Part shown: positions 9,029 to 18,054 of the stretch, in pieces | How the letters are laid out: each line of letters starts with the position of its first letter | How positions within the stretch are numbered: position 1 is the first letter of the stretch | NCBI RefSeq assembly: GCF_018457165.1 | Contig: NZ_JAFMNX010000003.1 | Coordinates: forward strand, 558,001-622,000 | Length of the DNA stretch: 64,000 bases | DNA from: Tianweitania aestuarii | Lineage (GTDB): Bacteria; Pseudomonadota; Alphaproteobacteria; Rhizobiales; Rhizobiaceae | Direction of reading: 5' to 3' | Made by a program: the position numbers and the translations under genes | Notes under the pieces: generated by a model | Seen by the model: the letters and a program-made list of their open reading frames with translations, nothing else | Told to the model about the DNA's origin: nothing | Database searches by the model: none

Positions 9029-9278
9029 GAACCGACCTCGTGACTGATCATCGAAGAGCCGTTGCGCCACAAGAATGGCGCGGCCAAGGCGGCGGCGCTT
9101 GAAGCGCCAATAAACACGGCTCTTCGCGTGCGGCGACGCAAGGTAGGCTTGTCTTGGCGTCCTATCCTCCCACTTATTGCCCCGAGGTAGAGAAGGCGAC
9201 CTCCCTCGCAACCCTGATCCGACCGTCGTCGTTGGGCCTCATCGCCTGAGAACGACCATAAAAACGAGGTTCTGCCCT

Positions 9279-9752
9279 ATGGCTCGCCATGCGCAAATCC
9301 TGGCTTCAACAGCTGCACTTCTCGCGTTCCTGAACACGGACGTTTCCGTCGCGCAGGGCCTGGAAAGTCCCGAAACGATCGAAGCGATCGTCGGCACGCC
9401 GGTGCATCAGGAGGAAACGAAGGCCGCGGCGGACCCCGAAAAGGTCATCGCTGCGATCGACAAATCGACCGACAACATCTCGACCGTGCGCAAGACCACG
9501 ATGCTGGACGAAGTCGAGATCGTGTTTCTCGCCGATGCCGCGCCCACCGAAGGCGGGCCGCCGGATGCGATCGAAGCCAAGCTCACGGAAAAGAAGGACG
9601 ACGTGCTGCGTTTGCGCAAGGAGATCGAGGGCAACGCCATGCTCTATCATGCGCTCAACTCGCGTCAGGTGATCTTGCGCGATGTGCTGGCCATCGAGTT
9701 CCAGAACAACAAGGCGGTGATCTACGCCGCAGCCGTCAAACCGACCCAATAA
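9279..9752 (+). CDS. Exported protein of unknown function
   Basis: 157 residues from an ATG preceded by ACGAGG nine bases upstream. It begins with a Sec-type signal peptide (MARHAQILASTAALLAFLNT, cleavage probably after VAQG or nearby). The mature part is acidic and helical: PEKVIAAIDKSTDNIS, TVRKTTMLDEVEIVFLADAA, then a glutamate/lysine-rich segment ending in AIEFQNNKAVIYAAAVKPTQ. No domain was recognised. It stands alone between the DUF2459 gene and the NodFE-like pair. The in-frame extension back to 9177 has no ribosome binding site and would bury the signal peptide. Confidence 0.7.
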   Translation: MARHAQILASTAALLAFLNTDVSVAQGLESPETIEAIVGTPVHQEETKAAADPEKVIAAIDKSTDNISTVRKTTMLDEVEIVFLADAAPTEGGPPDAIEAKLTEKKDDVLRLRKEIEGNAMLYHALNSRQVILRDVLAIEFQNNKAVIYAAAVKPTQ

Positions 9753-9956
9753 GCACCGGGCGATCTGCCCTCATCGCGCGCAGTTCGAGCCTCCCGGCCC
9801 GGCAGGCCGTGTCACGGGGCTTGCGTGTTGAGGACAGCGAGGTTGCTTTGCGGCCCAAGCCTCTCCTATACCGGTTGTGAAGCGGTGTTTTCGTCAAAAC
9901 AGATGACCAATGCGGCCGCTTCCTGGATAAACGCGGTTGAACGGGGATGAGCTTCG

Positions 9957-10211
9957 ATGGCTGATGCGCTTGCTGACGACATTATCGCAAAGATCGAGCG
10001 TCACGGCGAATTGGAGCCCGGCAGCGTCACGCCTGAAAGCGAGTTGAGCTCGCTCGGCATTCATTCCCTCGAATTGACCGAGATCATCTTTGATATCGAG
10101 GATGAGTACGACATTCACGTCGAGATGAACACGGCCGAGGCCTGGAACAACCTGCGCAATGTCGGCGACATCGTCGCTGCCGTGCGCACGCTCGTCGAAC
10201 AGAAAGCCTGA
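9957..10211 (+). CDS. Specialised acyl carrier protein, NodF-like
   Basis: 84 residues in an ACP fold. The phosphopantetheine serine lies in LGIHSLEL, where the usual Asp before Ser (DSL) is His. The C-terminal half ([20 protein letters not shown]) closely parallels rhizobial NodF as I recall it, in particular the E-M-N-T-A-x-A-W-x-N-L stretch. NodF carries polyunsaturated acyl chains for Nod-factor synthesis. The gene is followed seven bases later by a NodE-like ketosynthase, so the two probably make a dedicated acyl chain. I saw no clear nod box in 9753-9956, so a symbiotic role is not implied. Confidence 0.87.
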   Translation: MADALADDIIAKIERHGELEPGSVTPESELSSLGIHSLELTEIIFDIEDEYDIHVEMNTAEAWNNLRNVGDIVAAVRTLVEQKA

Positions 10212-10218
10212 TCCTTTA

Positions 10219-11430
10219 ATGGCAAGACCGCGCATCGTCATAACCGGCCTTGGCGGCATCTGCGCGCTGGGCCTCGATGTCGAGGCGATCTGGTCGTCCA
10301 TGAAGACGGGCACGTCGGGCATCGGCGTGCTGGAAAACACCGATACATCCGCGCTTCATGTGAAGGTCGGTGCCGAGATCAAGGCGCTGCCGGATCATGG
10401 CTTGGATCGACGGCGCTTGATCACCATGGATCGCTTCAGCCTGCTGGCGATCCTTGCCGCCCGGCAGGCCTTCACCCAGGCGGGCGTCGAGGTCGACGAG
10501 CAAACGAGCACGCGTATCGGCGCCGCGATCGGTACGGGCGTTTATGGCGCCCAGACCGTGGACGAAAACTACCGCGCCATGCTGGTGGAAGGAAAGCTGC
10601 GGCCCAACGTCTTCACCGTGCCGCGCATCATGCCAAGCGCACCGGCCGGCCAGGTGTCGATGGAGCTTGGGCTGCGCGGTCCGGTGTTCGGCCTGACCTC
10701 GGCCTGCGCTTCCGCCAATCACGCCTTTGCGTCCGCAATGGACCAGCTCCTGCTTGGCCGCGCCGATGTGATGGTGGCCGGCGGAACAGATGCACCGCTG
10801 TCTTTCGGCGTTTTGAAGGCCTGGGAAGCGCTGCGCGTTCTGTCGCCCGATACGTGCCGGCCGTTTTCCGCCGATCGCCAGGGTCTGGTGATCGGCGAGG
10901 GCGCCGGCATGGTGGTTCTGGAAACCGAGGAGCACGCCCGAAAGCGCGGCGCGACCATTCTGGCCGAACTGGCCGGCGTCGGCTTGTCGGCGGATGCGTC
11001 CGATATCGTGGCCCCCACCGTCGAGGGTCCGGCCGCAGCCATGACCTCCTGTTTGCGCGATGCCGGTCTGGCGCCGGAAGACATCGATTATCTCAACGCC
11101 CACGGCACCGGCACATCAGCCAACGACCAGATCGAAACAACAGCGATCAAGCGCGTATTCGCAAACGCGGCCGCTGCCTTGTCCGTCTCGTCCACCAAAT
11201 CCATGCACGGCCATGCGCTGGGCGCTTCCGGTGCCCTGGAAATGCTGGCCTGCGTGATGGCGATCCGCGAAAGCATCGTTCCGCCCACGATCAACTACCG
11301 CGAAGCCGATCCCGCCTGCGATCTCGACGTCACCCCCAATGTCGCCAGGGAACGTCGCGTGCGCGCCGCCCTGTCCAACGCCTTTGCCTTTGGCGGCACC
11401 AACGCCGTGGTCGCGGTGAAGGCGGTCTGA
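10219..11430 (+). CDS. Beta-ketoacyl-ACP synthase II family, NodE-like
   Basis: 403 residues. It condenses malonyl-ACP with an acyl chain, probably held on the ACP encoded just upstream. The active-site Cys is in [12 protein letters not shown] (about residue 165-176). The two catalytic His are in [12 protein letters not shown] and [15 protein letters not shown], and the glycine-rich [11 protein letters not shown] closes the enzyme. Many stretches match NodE closely ([48 protein letters not shown]). The start is ATG 10219 ([13 protein letters not shown]); an in-frame ATG at 10159 would overlap the ACP gene by about 50 bases and adds residues alien to the family. Confidence 0.92.
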   Translation: MARPRIVITGLGGICALGLDVEAIWSSMKTGTSGIGVLENTDTSALHVKVGAEIKALPDHGLDRRRLITMDRFSLLAILAARQAFTQAGVEVDEQTSTRIGAAIGTGVYGAQTVDENYRAMLVEGKLRPNVFTVPRIMPSAPAGQVSMELGLRGPVFGLTSACASANHAFASAMDQLLLGRADVMVAGGTDAPLSFGVLKAWEALRVLSPDTCRPFSADRQGLVIGEGAGMVVLETEEHARKRGATILAELAGVGLSADASDIVAPTVEGPAAAMTSCLRDAGLAPEDIDYLNAHGTGTSANDQIETTAIKRVFANAAAALSVSSTKSMHGHALGASGALEMLACVMAIRESIVPPTINYREADPACDLDVTPNVARERRVRAALSNAFAFGGTNAVVAVKAV

Positions 11431-11497
11431 GCGCATCTGTCAAACGGCTCCGGTGAATCCTATGTCGGTGTTATTGCCGATCTCAAAAGGATTACCG

Positions 11498-12202
11498 ATG
11501 ACCGATCTGTCTGATTTTCCCGTTGCGAAGCGCTGGCCTGCCCAGCACCCCGACCGTATCCAGCTTTATTCCTTTCCCACGCCCAACGGCGTGAAGGTCT
11601 CCATCGCGCTCGAGGAACTCGATCTGCCTTACGAGGCGCATACGGTCGACATCACGAAGAATGAAACCTGGGGACCGGAATTCCTGGCGCTCAACCCCAA
11701 TGGCAAGATCCCCTCGATCATCGACCCGAACGGACCGGGCGGCAAGCCGCTCGAACTGTTCGAATCCGGCGCGATCCTGACCTACCTCGCCGAAAAGACC
11801 GGCAAGCTCCTGCCGGCCGATCCCGCTTTGCGCTACCAGACGCTGCAATGGACGTTTTTCCAGGTCGGCCATATCGGACCGATGTTCGGCCAGTTCGGCT
11901 ATTTCTTCGCCCATGCCGGCAAGGCAATCGAGGACAAGCGGCCGATGCATCGCTATCGCGACGAAACCAAGCGCCTCCTCGGCGTGCTGGAACAGCGCCT
12001 GGAAGGTCGCCAGTGGCTGATGGGCGATGACTACACGATCGCCGACATCGCGATCTTCCCATGGGTGCGCGGTTTGACCGTGTTCTACAAGGCCGGTGAC
12101 GAGTTGGGCTTCGGCTCGCTTCGCAACGTTCAGGACTGGGTCGCGCGCGCCGAAGAACGCCCGGCAAGCCAGAAGGGCCTGAACATTCCCGCGCGAGGCT
12201 GA
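11498..12202 (+). CDS. Glutathione S-transferase family protein (YghU/Ure2p-like)
   Basis: 234 residues from an ATG with AAGGA six bases upstream. The N-terminal thioredoxin-like domain (IQLYSFPTPNGVKVSIALEE, NPNGKIPSIID, LFESGAILTYLAEKTG) carries the glutathione-binding P-S-I and E-S pair. The all-helical C-terminal domain contains FGQFGYFFAHAG and DDYTIADIAIFPW, the latter being the N-capping box. The TPNG motif and the FGQFG segment fit the YghU/YfcG disulfide-bond oxidoreductase subgroup rather than detoxifying GSTs. Likely cytoplasmic thiol metabolism; no operon partners. Confidence 0.9.
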   Translation: MTDLSDFPVAKRWPAQHPDRIQLYSFPTPNGVKVSIALEELDLPYEAHTVDITKNETWGPEFLALNPNGKIPSIIDPNGPGGKPLELFESGAILTYLAEKTGKLLPADPALRYQTLQWTFFQVGHIGPMFGQFGYFFAHAGKAIEDKRPMHRYRDETKRLLGVLEQRLEGRQWLMGDDYTIADIAIFPWVRGLTVFYKAGDELGFGSLRNVQDWVARAEERPASQKGLNIPARG

Positions 12203-12227
12203 GCCTCAAGCCAAGGCTGGCGATAAC

Positions 12228-12260
12228 CCGTGTTCCGCATTACCTTGATGCGGAACACGG
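12228..12260. promoter_or_regulatory. Perfect inverted repeat upstream of vapBC, probable autoregulatory operator
   Basis: Thirteen-base perfect arms, CCGTGTTCCGCAT (12228-12240) and ATGCGGAACACGG (12248-12260), with a 7-base spacer. It ends immediately before the GGAGG ribosome binding site of the antitoxin gene. VapB-VapC complexes typically bind such palindromes to repress their own promoter. No T run follows, so it is not an obvious terminator. Confidence 0.65.
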
Positions 12261-12268
12261 AGGCTGCG

Positions 12269-12502
12269 ATGTCGGAAATTGTAAGAGAAGATGGTCTGGT
12301 CCGCCTGCCCGAAGCCGTGCGCAAACAGCTCGGCATCACGCCGGGCATGGCAGTGGATTTCGAAACCGATGCCGGCGGCAAGGTGACTTTGGTGCGGTCC
12401 GAGGAGGCACCAGAAGCCGATCCCCTCGCCAAATGGATTGGCTATCTTCGTGATGGGCCGACGACGGATGAAATCATGGAGATGTCTCGAGGCGAAGTGT
12501 GA
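12269..12502 (+). CDS. vapB: AbrB/MazE-type antitoxin, VapB-like
   Basis: 77 residues. The N-terminal swapped-hairpin DNA-binding domain is visible as VREDGLVRLPEAVRKQLGIT followed by PGMAVDFETDAGGKVTLV. The C-terminal acidic tail (EEAPEADPLAKWIGYLRDGP) would wrap the toxin. The ATG at 12269 has GGAGG five bases upstream; an earlier in-frame GTG at 12230 lies inside the palindrome and is rejected. The stop overlaps the toxin start by 4 bases (GTGA), as expected for coupled antitoxin and toxin. Confidence 0.88.
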   Translation: MSEIVREDGLVRLPEAVRKQLGITPGMAVDFETDAGGKVTLVRSEEAPEADPLAKWIGYLRDGPTTDEIMEMSRGEV

Positions 12503-12900
12503 CGGCTACACTGGTCGATACCAACATCTTCCTCGATGTGTTGAAGGGTGATGCTTGGGCGCAATGGTCGTTTGAGGCTCTTGCCGAAGCACGATCGCGA
12601 GGTCGGCTCCTTATCATCGACGTGGTTTACTCCGAACTTTCCGTCGGTTTTGCCAGTCGAGAGGATCTCGACGCTTTTCTAGCAGATGCAGGACCTCTGG
12701 TTCAGCCGCTTTCTCGACCAGCCCTCTTTCTCGCCGGCAAGGCGTTTCAGACCTATCGCAAGCGTGGTGGCACACGAACCGGCGTTTTGCCGGACTTCTT
12801 CATCGGCGCCCATGCTGCAATCGAGGGGCTGCCGCTGCTGACGCGCGATCCGCGCCACTACCGGACCTATTTTCCGGATGTCGAGCTCATCGCTCCGTAG
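12499..12900 (+). CDS. vapC: PIN-domain toxin, VapC-like ribonuclease
   Basis: 133 residues, starting with GTG that overlaps the antitoxin stop. The acidic metal-binding residues of the PIN fold are in place: D7 (LVDTNIFLDVL), E46 (DVVYSELSVGF), D99 (GVLPDFFIGAHA) and D117 (LLTRDPRHYRTYFP). VapC enzymes cleave tRNA or rRNA when the antitoxin is degraded; the target of this one cannot be told. No truncation is visible, so the pair looks intact. It is convergent with pncB, 9 bases away. Confidence 0.92.
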   Translation: MTATLVDTNIFLDVLKGDAWAQWSFEALAEARSRGRLLIIDVVYSELSVGFASREDLDAFLADAGPLVQPLSRPALFLAGKAFQTYRKRGGTRTGVLPDFFIGAHAAIEGLPLLTRDPRHYRTYFPDVELIAP

Positions 12901-12909
12901 GAAGCATCC

Positions 12910-14217
12910 TCACACTTTCACCACCTTCGCGGCGCGATCCTGTGTGCCGAACAGCTTGAGATAGCGCTCGATTTCCGCCGGCTCGCCGGTGGCCTTGTTG
13001 GGATTGTCGGACAGTTTCACGGCCGGACGCCCATTGGCCTGCGTGACCTTGCACACCAGCGAAATCGGATCGAGCCGGTCGCTGTCGACGGGCAGACAGC
13101 CTTCGAAGTCGTTGGTGAGATTGGTGCCCCAGCCAAACGACATGCGCACGCGTCCCTGGAAATGCTTGTAGGTGTCGATGATCGTGTCAACATCGAGCCC
13201 GTCGGAAAAGATCAGCAGCTTTTCGCGTGGATCGCGGCCGCGCTCCTTCCACCAGGTCAGGATCTTTTCGCCGCCCTCGATCGGCGGGGCGCTGTCGGGG
13301 CGAAAGCCGGTCCAGTCCGCCAGCCAGTCTGGCGCGTTGCGCAGAAAGGCTGTTGTGCCATAGGCGTCGGGCAGAACGATCAGCAGGTTGCCGCCATAAA
13401 GCGTGTTCCAGTCCTGCAGCACCTTGTAGGGCGCGGCTTTCAGCGCTTCGTCGCTGGTGGCAAGGGCTGACGCCACCATCGGCAGTTCATGCGCGTTGGT
13501 GCCGAGCGCTTCCAGATCGGTATCCATGGCCAGCAACACGTTGGACGTGCCGGTAAAAGCATCGCCGATGCCTTCCTTCAGCGCTTCCACGCACCAGCGC
13601 TGCCACAGAAAGGAATGGCGGCGGCGGGTGCCGAAGTCGGAAATGCGAAGATCGGGAAAGCTGCGCAGCCGCTCGACCTTGTCCCAGGTCTTGGCCTTGG
13701 CGCGGGCGTAAAGCACATCGAGGGCGAACGGTCCCATCGAGCGGATCGCGGCGCGCGACCGCAGCTCGTTGATGATCGCGAGGGCCGGGATCTCCCACAG
13801 CGTCGTTTCCTTCCATTTGCCGTGGAAGGTCAGCTCGTATTGACCGTCGCTGGAGCGCGCCAGCTCGTAGTCGGGCAGCCGGAAATCGGCGAGCCATGCC
13901 AGAAATTCCGGCTGGAAGATCTGCTTGCGGCCATAAAACGTATTACCGGCGAGCCAGATCAGCTCCTTTTTCGAGAGCGTGCGGGTGCGGGCATGGTCAA
14001 GCTGTTCGCGCAACTCGCCTTCGTCGATCACCTCGGCCAACCGCACCTTCTTGGTGCGGTTGATCAGCGAAAAGGTCGCATCCACGTCCGGATAAAGCGA
14101 CCAGATCATCTGCAGCATCAGGAGCTTGTAGAAGTCGGTATCGAGCAGGCTGCGGATGATCGGGTCGACTTTCCAGGTGTGATTGTAGACCCGGCGCGCA
14201 ATATCCGTTCGTGCCAT
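12910..14217 (-). CDS. pncB: Nicotinate phosphoribosyltransferase
   Basis: 435 residues, the normal PncB length. It joins nicotinate to phosphoribosyl pyrophosphate, using ATP, to give nicotinate mononucleotide in the Preiss-Handler route to NAD. Recognisable pieces are [20 protein letters not shown] at the N-terminus, [13 protein letters not shown] in the middle, [10 protein letters not shown], the phosphate-binding [11 protein letters not shown] and [12 protein letters not shown]. It lies 114 bases downstream of pncA on the same strand, so the two consecutive enzymes of nicotinamide salvage probably form one transcript. Confidence 0.95.
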   Translation of the reverse strand: MARTDIARRVYNHTWKVDPIIRSLLDTDFYKLLMLQMIWSLYPDVDATFSLINRTKKVRLAEVIDEGELREQLDHARTRTLSKKELIWLAGNTFYGRKQIFQPEFLAWLADFRLPDYELARSSDGQYELTFHGKWKETTLWEIPALAIINELRSRAAIRSMGPFALDVLYARAKAKTWDKVERLRSFPDLRISDFGTRRRHSFLWQRWCVEALKEGIGDAFTGTSNVLLAMDTDLEALGTNAHELPMVASALATSDEALKAAPYKVLQDWNTLYGGNLLIVLPDAYGTTAFLRNAPDWLADWTGFRPDSAPPIEGGEKILTWWKERGRDPREKLLIFSDGLDVDTIIDTYKHFQGRVRMSFGWGTNLTNDFEGCLPVDSDRLDPISLVCKVTQANGRPAVKLSDNPNKATGEPAEIERYLKLFGTQDRAAKVVKV

Positions 14218-14331
14218 GATGGCGTGTCTCCCCGCAGTTGCGTGCCGTGTTTAAGCCCGACCTTGCGGAAAGGAAAGAAGCTGGCCAAACCGCTTGCCCG
14301 CGTTGGTCCACAAAGGCTGGGCTAAAGGGGG

Positions 14332-14931
14332 CTACACCAGCAGAACACCGCCCCCGCGCATCTCGTCCATCATGAAGTCCAGCGAGCCGTCTAGATCGAT
14401 GCCGCGGCAGGCGTCGAGCTTTACCTTGACGGCAAAACCCTGCTTCACCGCATCGATCGCGGAAAACGCCACGCAGAAATCCGTCGCCAACCCGCAAAGC
14501 GTGAGGCTGGAAAGCCCGCGCTCGCGCAGATAGCCGGCAAGGCCGGTTGGCGTCGTGCGATCGTTCTCGAAAAAAGCGGAATAGCTGTCGACCGTGGGGC
14601 GAAAGCCCTTGCGGATCACCAGTTCGGCCTTCGTCCAGTCGAGATCGGGATGAAAGGCGGCGCCTTTGCTGCCCTGAACGCAATGATCCGGCCACAGCGT
14701 TTGCCGCCCATAAGGCATCTGGACCGTGTCGAACGGCGCCCGGCCTTCATGCGACGAAGCAAAGGAGGAATGGCCCGCCGGATGCCAGTCCTGCGTCAGC
14801 ACGACATGATCGGCTTCGGCGATCATCGTGTTCACCAGGGGAACGATGCCGTCGCCATCGGAAACCGCCAGCGCGCCGCCGGGGCAGAAGTCGTTTTGCA
14901 GATCAACGACGATCAGAACCTCGTTTGTCAT
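14332..14931 (-). CDS. pncA: Nicotinamidase (PncA, isochorismatase-like hydrolase)
   Basis: 199 residues. It hydrolyses nicotinamide to nicotinate and ammonia, feeding PncB. The catalytic triad is D10 (VVDLQNDFCPGGAL), K108 (VIRKGFRP) and C153 (GLATDFCVAFSA). The metal site is around D48, H50 and H54 (QDWHPAGHSSF), with PDHCVQG following. The first gene of a probable pncA-pncB unit, with the start at the ATG whose complement ends at 14931. Some family members also hydrolyse pyrazinamide or isochorismate, but the pncB neighbour supports nicotinamide. Confidence 0.94.
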   Translation of the reverse strand: MTNEVLIVVDLQNDFCPGGALAVSDGDGIVPLVNTMIAEADHVVLTQDWHPAGHSSFASSHEGRAPFDTVQMPYGRQTLWPDHCVQGSKGAAFHPDLDWTKAELVIRKGFRPTVDSYSAFFENDRTTPTGLAGYLRERGLSSLTLCGLATDFCVAFSAIDAVKQGFAVKVKLDACRGIDLDGSLDFMMDEMRGGGVLLV

Positions 14932-15211
14932 AACAGTCTCCTTGTTCCGAAGCGGAAGGTGCAGGACGCGTTTGTTGATCGCAAGGCGCGGTGGGGCGAT
15001 TTCGGATGTTTGCAGCCTCCGCCTCGTTATTCTCCCCGGCGCAGACGGCGCTGAACAATCCTTCGTGTTGGAAGGTCAGATTTCAGCGCCGCAAAAGGTG
15101 CAAATCTTGCTCCGGCCCCTATCTTCATCTAATCACGCCGCAAGCAAAGAGGCGGCGGTCTGGCCGCCGTTTTCGCGCAATGCGCGACCCGACCAGCAAC
15201 TGGATGGATGC

Positions 15212-16033
15212 ATGCAGAACGCAGCCCTGGCGCTCGACGCCAAAAGCACGGACTTCCCGATCCCCGCGAATGTTTACGCAGAGCGCGTCACGTCGGTCAC
15301 CCATTACACCGACAGCCTGTTCTCGTTCCGCATGACGCGGCCGGCCACGTTCCGTTTCCGCTCCGGCGAATTCGCGATGATCGGTCTTCCCAACGCCGCC
15401 AAGCCGGTATTCCGCGCTTATTCGGTTGCGAGCCCCGCATGGGACGAAGAGCTGGAATTCTATTCGATCAAGGTGCCGGATGGTCCGCTGACCCAGCACC
15501 TCCAGAAGATCCAGCCGGGCGACACGGTGTTGCTGCGCCAGAAGTCGACGGGCACGCTGGTTCTCGATGCGCTGACGCCGGGCAAGCGCCTTTACATGAT
15601 CGCCACCGGCACCGGCTTCGCACCTTTCGCCAGCCTGCTGCGCGATCCCGAAACCTATGAGAAGTTCGACGAGGTCATCGTCACCAACACCTGCCGCGAC
15701 GTGGCCGATCTCAGATACTGCAACGAGCTGGTTTCCGGCGTGCGTGAAGATCCGCTGATCGGCGAACTGGTGGAAGGGCGCGTGCGCTATTACGCCACCA
15801 CCACGCGCGAAACCTCGCCGCGCATGGGTCGCATCACCAAGCTGATCACCGAAGGCACGCTGTTCACCGATCTCGGCGTTCCGCCGCTCGATCGCGCCAC
15901 CGACCGCATCATGATCTGCGGTTCGATGGCGATGTTGAACGACGTCAAGGATATCGCGGAAGCCGCCGGCTTCGTGGAAGGCTCCAACGCCGCTCCGGCC
16001 GACTTCGTGGTGGAACGCGCGTTCGTCGGCTAA
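15212..16033 (+). CDS. fpr: Ferredoxin--NADP+ reductase
   Basis: 273 residues. FAD-dependent electron transfer between NADPH and ferredoxin/flavodoxin, cytoplasmic. The FAD motif is RAYSVASPAWDEELEFYSIK, the NADP motif is ATGTGFAPFASLLRDP, and the C-terminal end NAAPADFVVERAFVG is typical of the alphaproteobacterial Fpr type, where the last residues stack near FAD. The frame is open far upstream, but MQNAALALDAKSTDFPIPAN at 15212 gives the family start; the ribosome binding site is weak (GGA). The 280 bases before it hold one GC-rich hairpin near 15150-15170 and no gene. Confidence 0.92.
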   Translation: MQNAALALDAKSTDFPIPANVYAERVTSVTHYTDSLFSFRMTRPATFRFRSGEFAMIGLPNAAKPVFRAYSVASPAWDEELEFYSIKVPDGPLTQHLQKIQPGDTVLLRQKSTGTLVLDALTPGKRLYMIATGTGFAPFASLLRDPETYEKFDEVIVTNTCRDVADLRYCNELVSGVREDPLIGELVEGRVRYYATTTRETSPRMGRITKLITEGTLFTDLGVPPLDRATDRIMICGSMAMLNDVKDIAEAAGFVEGSNAAPADFVVERAFVG

Positions 16034-16072
16034 ACGAGCTTTAGCCTACAGGCCTCGGCTACAGGCCCCGCC

Positions 16073-16957
16073 TTATAGGCTGCGAAAGAACGCCACAACA
16101 TCATCCAGCGCCGGCGCCTTGTTCCGCAAGGGCCGGCTCAGCGCCAGCACCAGTCCGGCATGGCCAAGATCGGGATAGATCTTGGTTTGAACCGAATGGC
16201 CATGCGCGCGAAGAACCTCGGCGAGCTGTTCCGTGTTGCGCGGGCGCACGGTTGTGTCGTCGGCGCCGGTGGCGAGAAAGGCAGGTGGCGCATAGGTGTC
16301 GCTCGCGATCCGGTTGATAGGCTGGCTCAAGCGCAAGTCATCCGGGCTTAGATGCCCGAAGGCGGCGATGCTGGCATCCACGTCGAGCGGCAGGAAGTCA
16401 TACGGACCGGCAAGCCCGGCAAAGCCCTTCACCACATCCGGCGAAACACCGTCCGCCTGCAGGAAGTTCGGCGCGAAGGCCACCATCGCGGCATTATAAG
16501 CGCCGGCGGAATGGCCCACGAGAAAGATGCGGTTCGGATCGCCGCCGAAGCGCGCAGCGTTGCGATGCGCCCAGGCGACAACCGATGCCGTGTCCTGAAC
16601 GAAGTCGGGGTAGGGGTGATCGGGCACCAGCCGGTAATCGCCGATCACCGTCACGAAGCCCTTGCTGGCAAAGGCCCGGCCGGCAAAGGAATAGTTGCTG
16701 CGCGAGCCGTTGTCCCACGAGCCGCCATACACGAACACCACGACGTCGCGCTTGCCCGTGGCCGCTTCGTTTGTCGGTGCATACACATCCAGCTTCTGGC
16801 GCGGATCGCTTCCGTAGGCGACATCAGAAGCGACCTGGCTCGAACCGGCATCCTTGGGAAGAACGGCGTTGAGCACGCCAAGCGATGAACAGCCGGACAG
16901 GCCGAGCAGGGCGGGCAGCAACACGAACAGCACTTTGGCGCGAGACAACAAGAACAT
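16073..16957 (-). CDS. Alpha/beta hydrolase (esterase/lipase), probable lipoprotein
   Basis: 294 residues from an ATG with GGAG five bases upstream. The N-terminus MFLLSRAKVLFVLLPALLGL is followed by SGC, a lipobox, so the enzyme is probably a lipoprotein. The hydrolase core has the oxyanion motif VFVYGGSWDNGSR, the nucleophile elbow LVGHSAGAYNA, an acid in LATGADDTTV and a His in DLGHAGLVLAL. It resembles carboxylesterases of the BD-FAE/hormone-sensitive-lipase side. The substrate is unknown. A longer frame to 17050 would lose the lipobox and is rejected. Confidence 0.88.
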   Translation of the reverse strand: MFLLSRAKVLFVLLPALLGLSGCSSLGVLNAVLPKDAGSSQVASDVAYGSDPRQKLDVYAPTNEAATGKRDVVVFVYGGSWDNGSRSNYSFAGRAFASKGFVTVIGDYRLVPDHPYPDFVQDTASVVAWAHRNAARFGGDPNRIFLVGHSAGAYNAAMVAFAPNFLQADGVSPDVVKGFAGLAGPYDFLPLDVDASIAAFGHLSPDDLRLSQPINRIASDTYAPPAFLATGADDTTVRPRNTEQLAEVLRAHGHSVQTKIYPDLGHAGLVLALSRPLRNKAPALDDVVAFFRSL

Positions 16958-17033
16958 GGCGGCTCCGGATTGAACGGAAAAGAAGTGCCGCTTTTTTGTC
17001 TTTCGACAACACCGCGCTTCAGCGCTCAACAAC

Positions 17034-17066
17034 GAAAAACGGCGCGGCAAAGTTGCGCGCGCCGTT
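17034..17066 (-). terminator. Rho-independent terminator of the exbB-exbD-tonB operon
   Basis: On the minus strand, arms AACGGCGCG and CGCGCCGTT (17058-17066 and 17038-17046) are followed by a T run. It lies 22 bases after the tonB stop. Confidence 0.8.
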
Positions 17067-17088
17067 CATCATCTGCGCAAACGCTGCG

Positions 17089-18054
17089 TCAGCGGTTCTT
17101 CAGAACCGGGATCGTCACGTTCTGGCTGCCATTGGGCGGCGGCGGTGCCGAGATCCCGCGGATCGCTTGAACCACGGCCGCGTCGATATCCGGATTGCCG
17201 GAAGATTGGGCGACGCGAACATTGCTGACCCCGCCCGAGCTGCCGACCGAAAACGAGATCAACACCGTACCGGTGCCGCGAATGCGCCGGATGGCGCGCT
17301 GGGCGGAGCGCTGCACGAGGCGGGCAACCTGCGAATTCCAGCGGGCCGGCGACACCCTTGGCGCAGACGACGCGCGCTGCTGCGTGGATGCCTGGCTGCG
17401 CGGCTGCGGCCGGGCTTCCTGCGTGGCACGGCGTTGCGGCTGGCGCGGTTTTTCACGGCGCGGCTGTTCGCGAACCGGTTCGCGTGCCGGCTGACGGCGC
17501 ACGGGCCGTTCGCGCACGGGTTCCCGAGGCGGTTCGGGACGGCTCACCGGCATCGGGATATCCGTGTCGGGCAAGGCCACCGTCGGTTCCTCGACCGCTT
17601 CCTGCGTCACTACATCGGGCTCGACAGGTTCAGGCTCAACCGTTTCCCGCTCGGCCGGCTCCGGTTCAACCGGCGTCGCATCCTCGGCGACCAACTCTTC
17701 CGGCGTCGTTTCTTCCACAACGGGGGCCTGGTCTTCCGGCTGAACGACCTCCTGCGCATCCGGTGCGGTCGCCTCGACCGGTTCTTCGGCCGCCGCCATT
17801 TCGGTCGGCTCTTCTTCGCTCAGCGTTTCGCTTTCCACCGCTTCCGGCGTGGTTTCCAGCATCGGCGTGAGGTCGACCATCATGGCTTCTTCGACGGCCG
17901 CCGGCTCTTGCTGCACGTCGAGCGTGCGCGCCAGATACCAGCCGCCGCCGGCGTGAACCGCCAGCACGACAAGGGCCGCCGAGCTCCACAGAACGAGTTC
18001 GCGCTTGAACGGTAAGCCGCTCGCTCCCGTGGTGATATCGACGGCAGACCTCAT
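17089..18054 (-). CDS. tonB: TonB family energy transducer
   Basis: 321 residues. It transmits proton-motive force from ExbB/ExbD to outer-membrane receptors. One N-terminal anchor helix (VLWSSAALVVLAVHAGGGWY, about 25-44) is followed by a long Glu/Pro/Val-rich stretch to about 155 and an Arg/Pro-rich stretch to about 220, which together span the periplasm. The C-terminal TonB domain shows TVLISFSVGSSGGVSNVRVA, SSGNPDIDAAVVQAI and a P-P-P-P turn. The start overlaps the exbD stop (ATGA). The sharp acidic-to-basic switch in the linker is notable. No TonB-dependent receptor gene is adjacent. Confidence 0.9.
   Translation of the reverse strand: MRSAVDITTGASGLPFKRELVLWSSAALVVLAVHAGGGWYLARTLDVQQEPAAVEEAMMVDLTPMLETTPEAVESETLSEEEPTEMAAAEEPVEATAPDAQEVVQPEDQAPVVEETTPEELVAEDATPVEPEPAERETVEPEPVEPDVVTQEAVEEPTVALPDTDIPMPVSRPEPPREPVRERPVRRQPAREPVREQPRREKPRQPQRRATQEARPQPRSQASTQQRASSAPRVSPARWNSQVARLVQRSAQRAIRRIRGTGTVLISFSVGSSGGVSNVRVAQSSGNPDIDAAVVQAIRGISAPPPPNGSQNVTIPVLKNR

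Noticed and set aside
9753-9956. nod box upstream of the NodF-like gene
   Set aside because: I looked for the ATC-N9-GAT style pattern and saw no convincing tandem copies.
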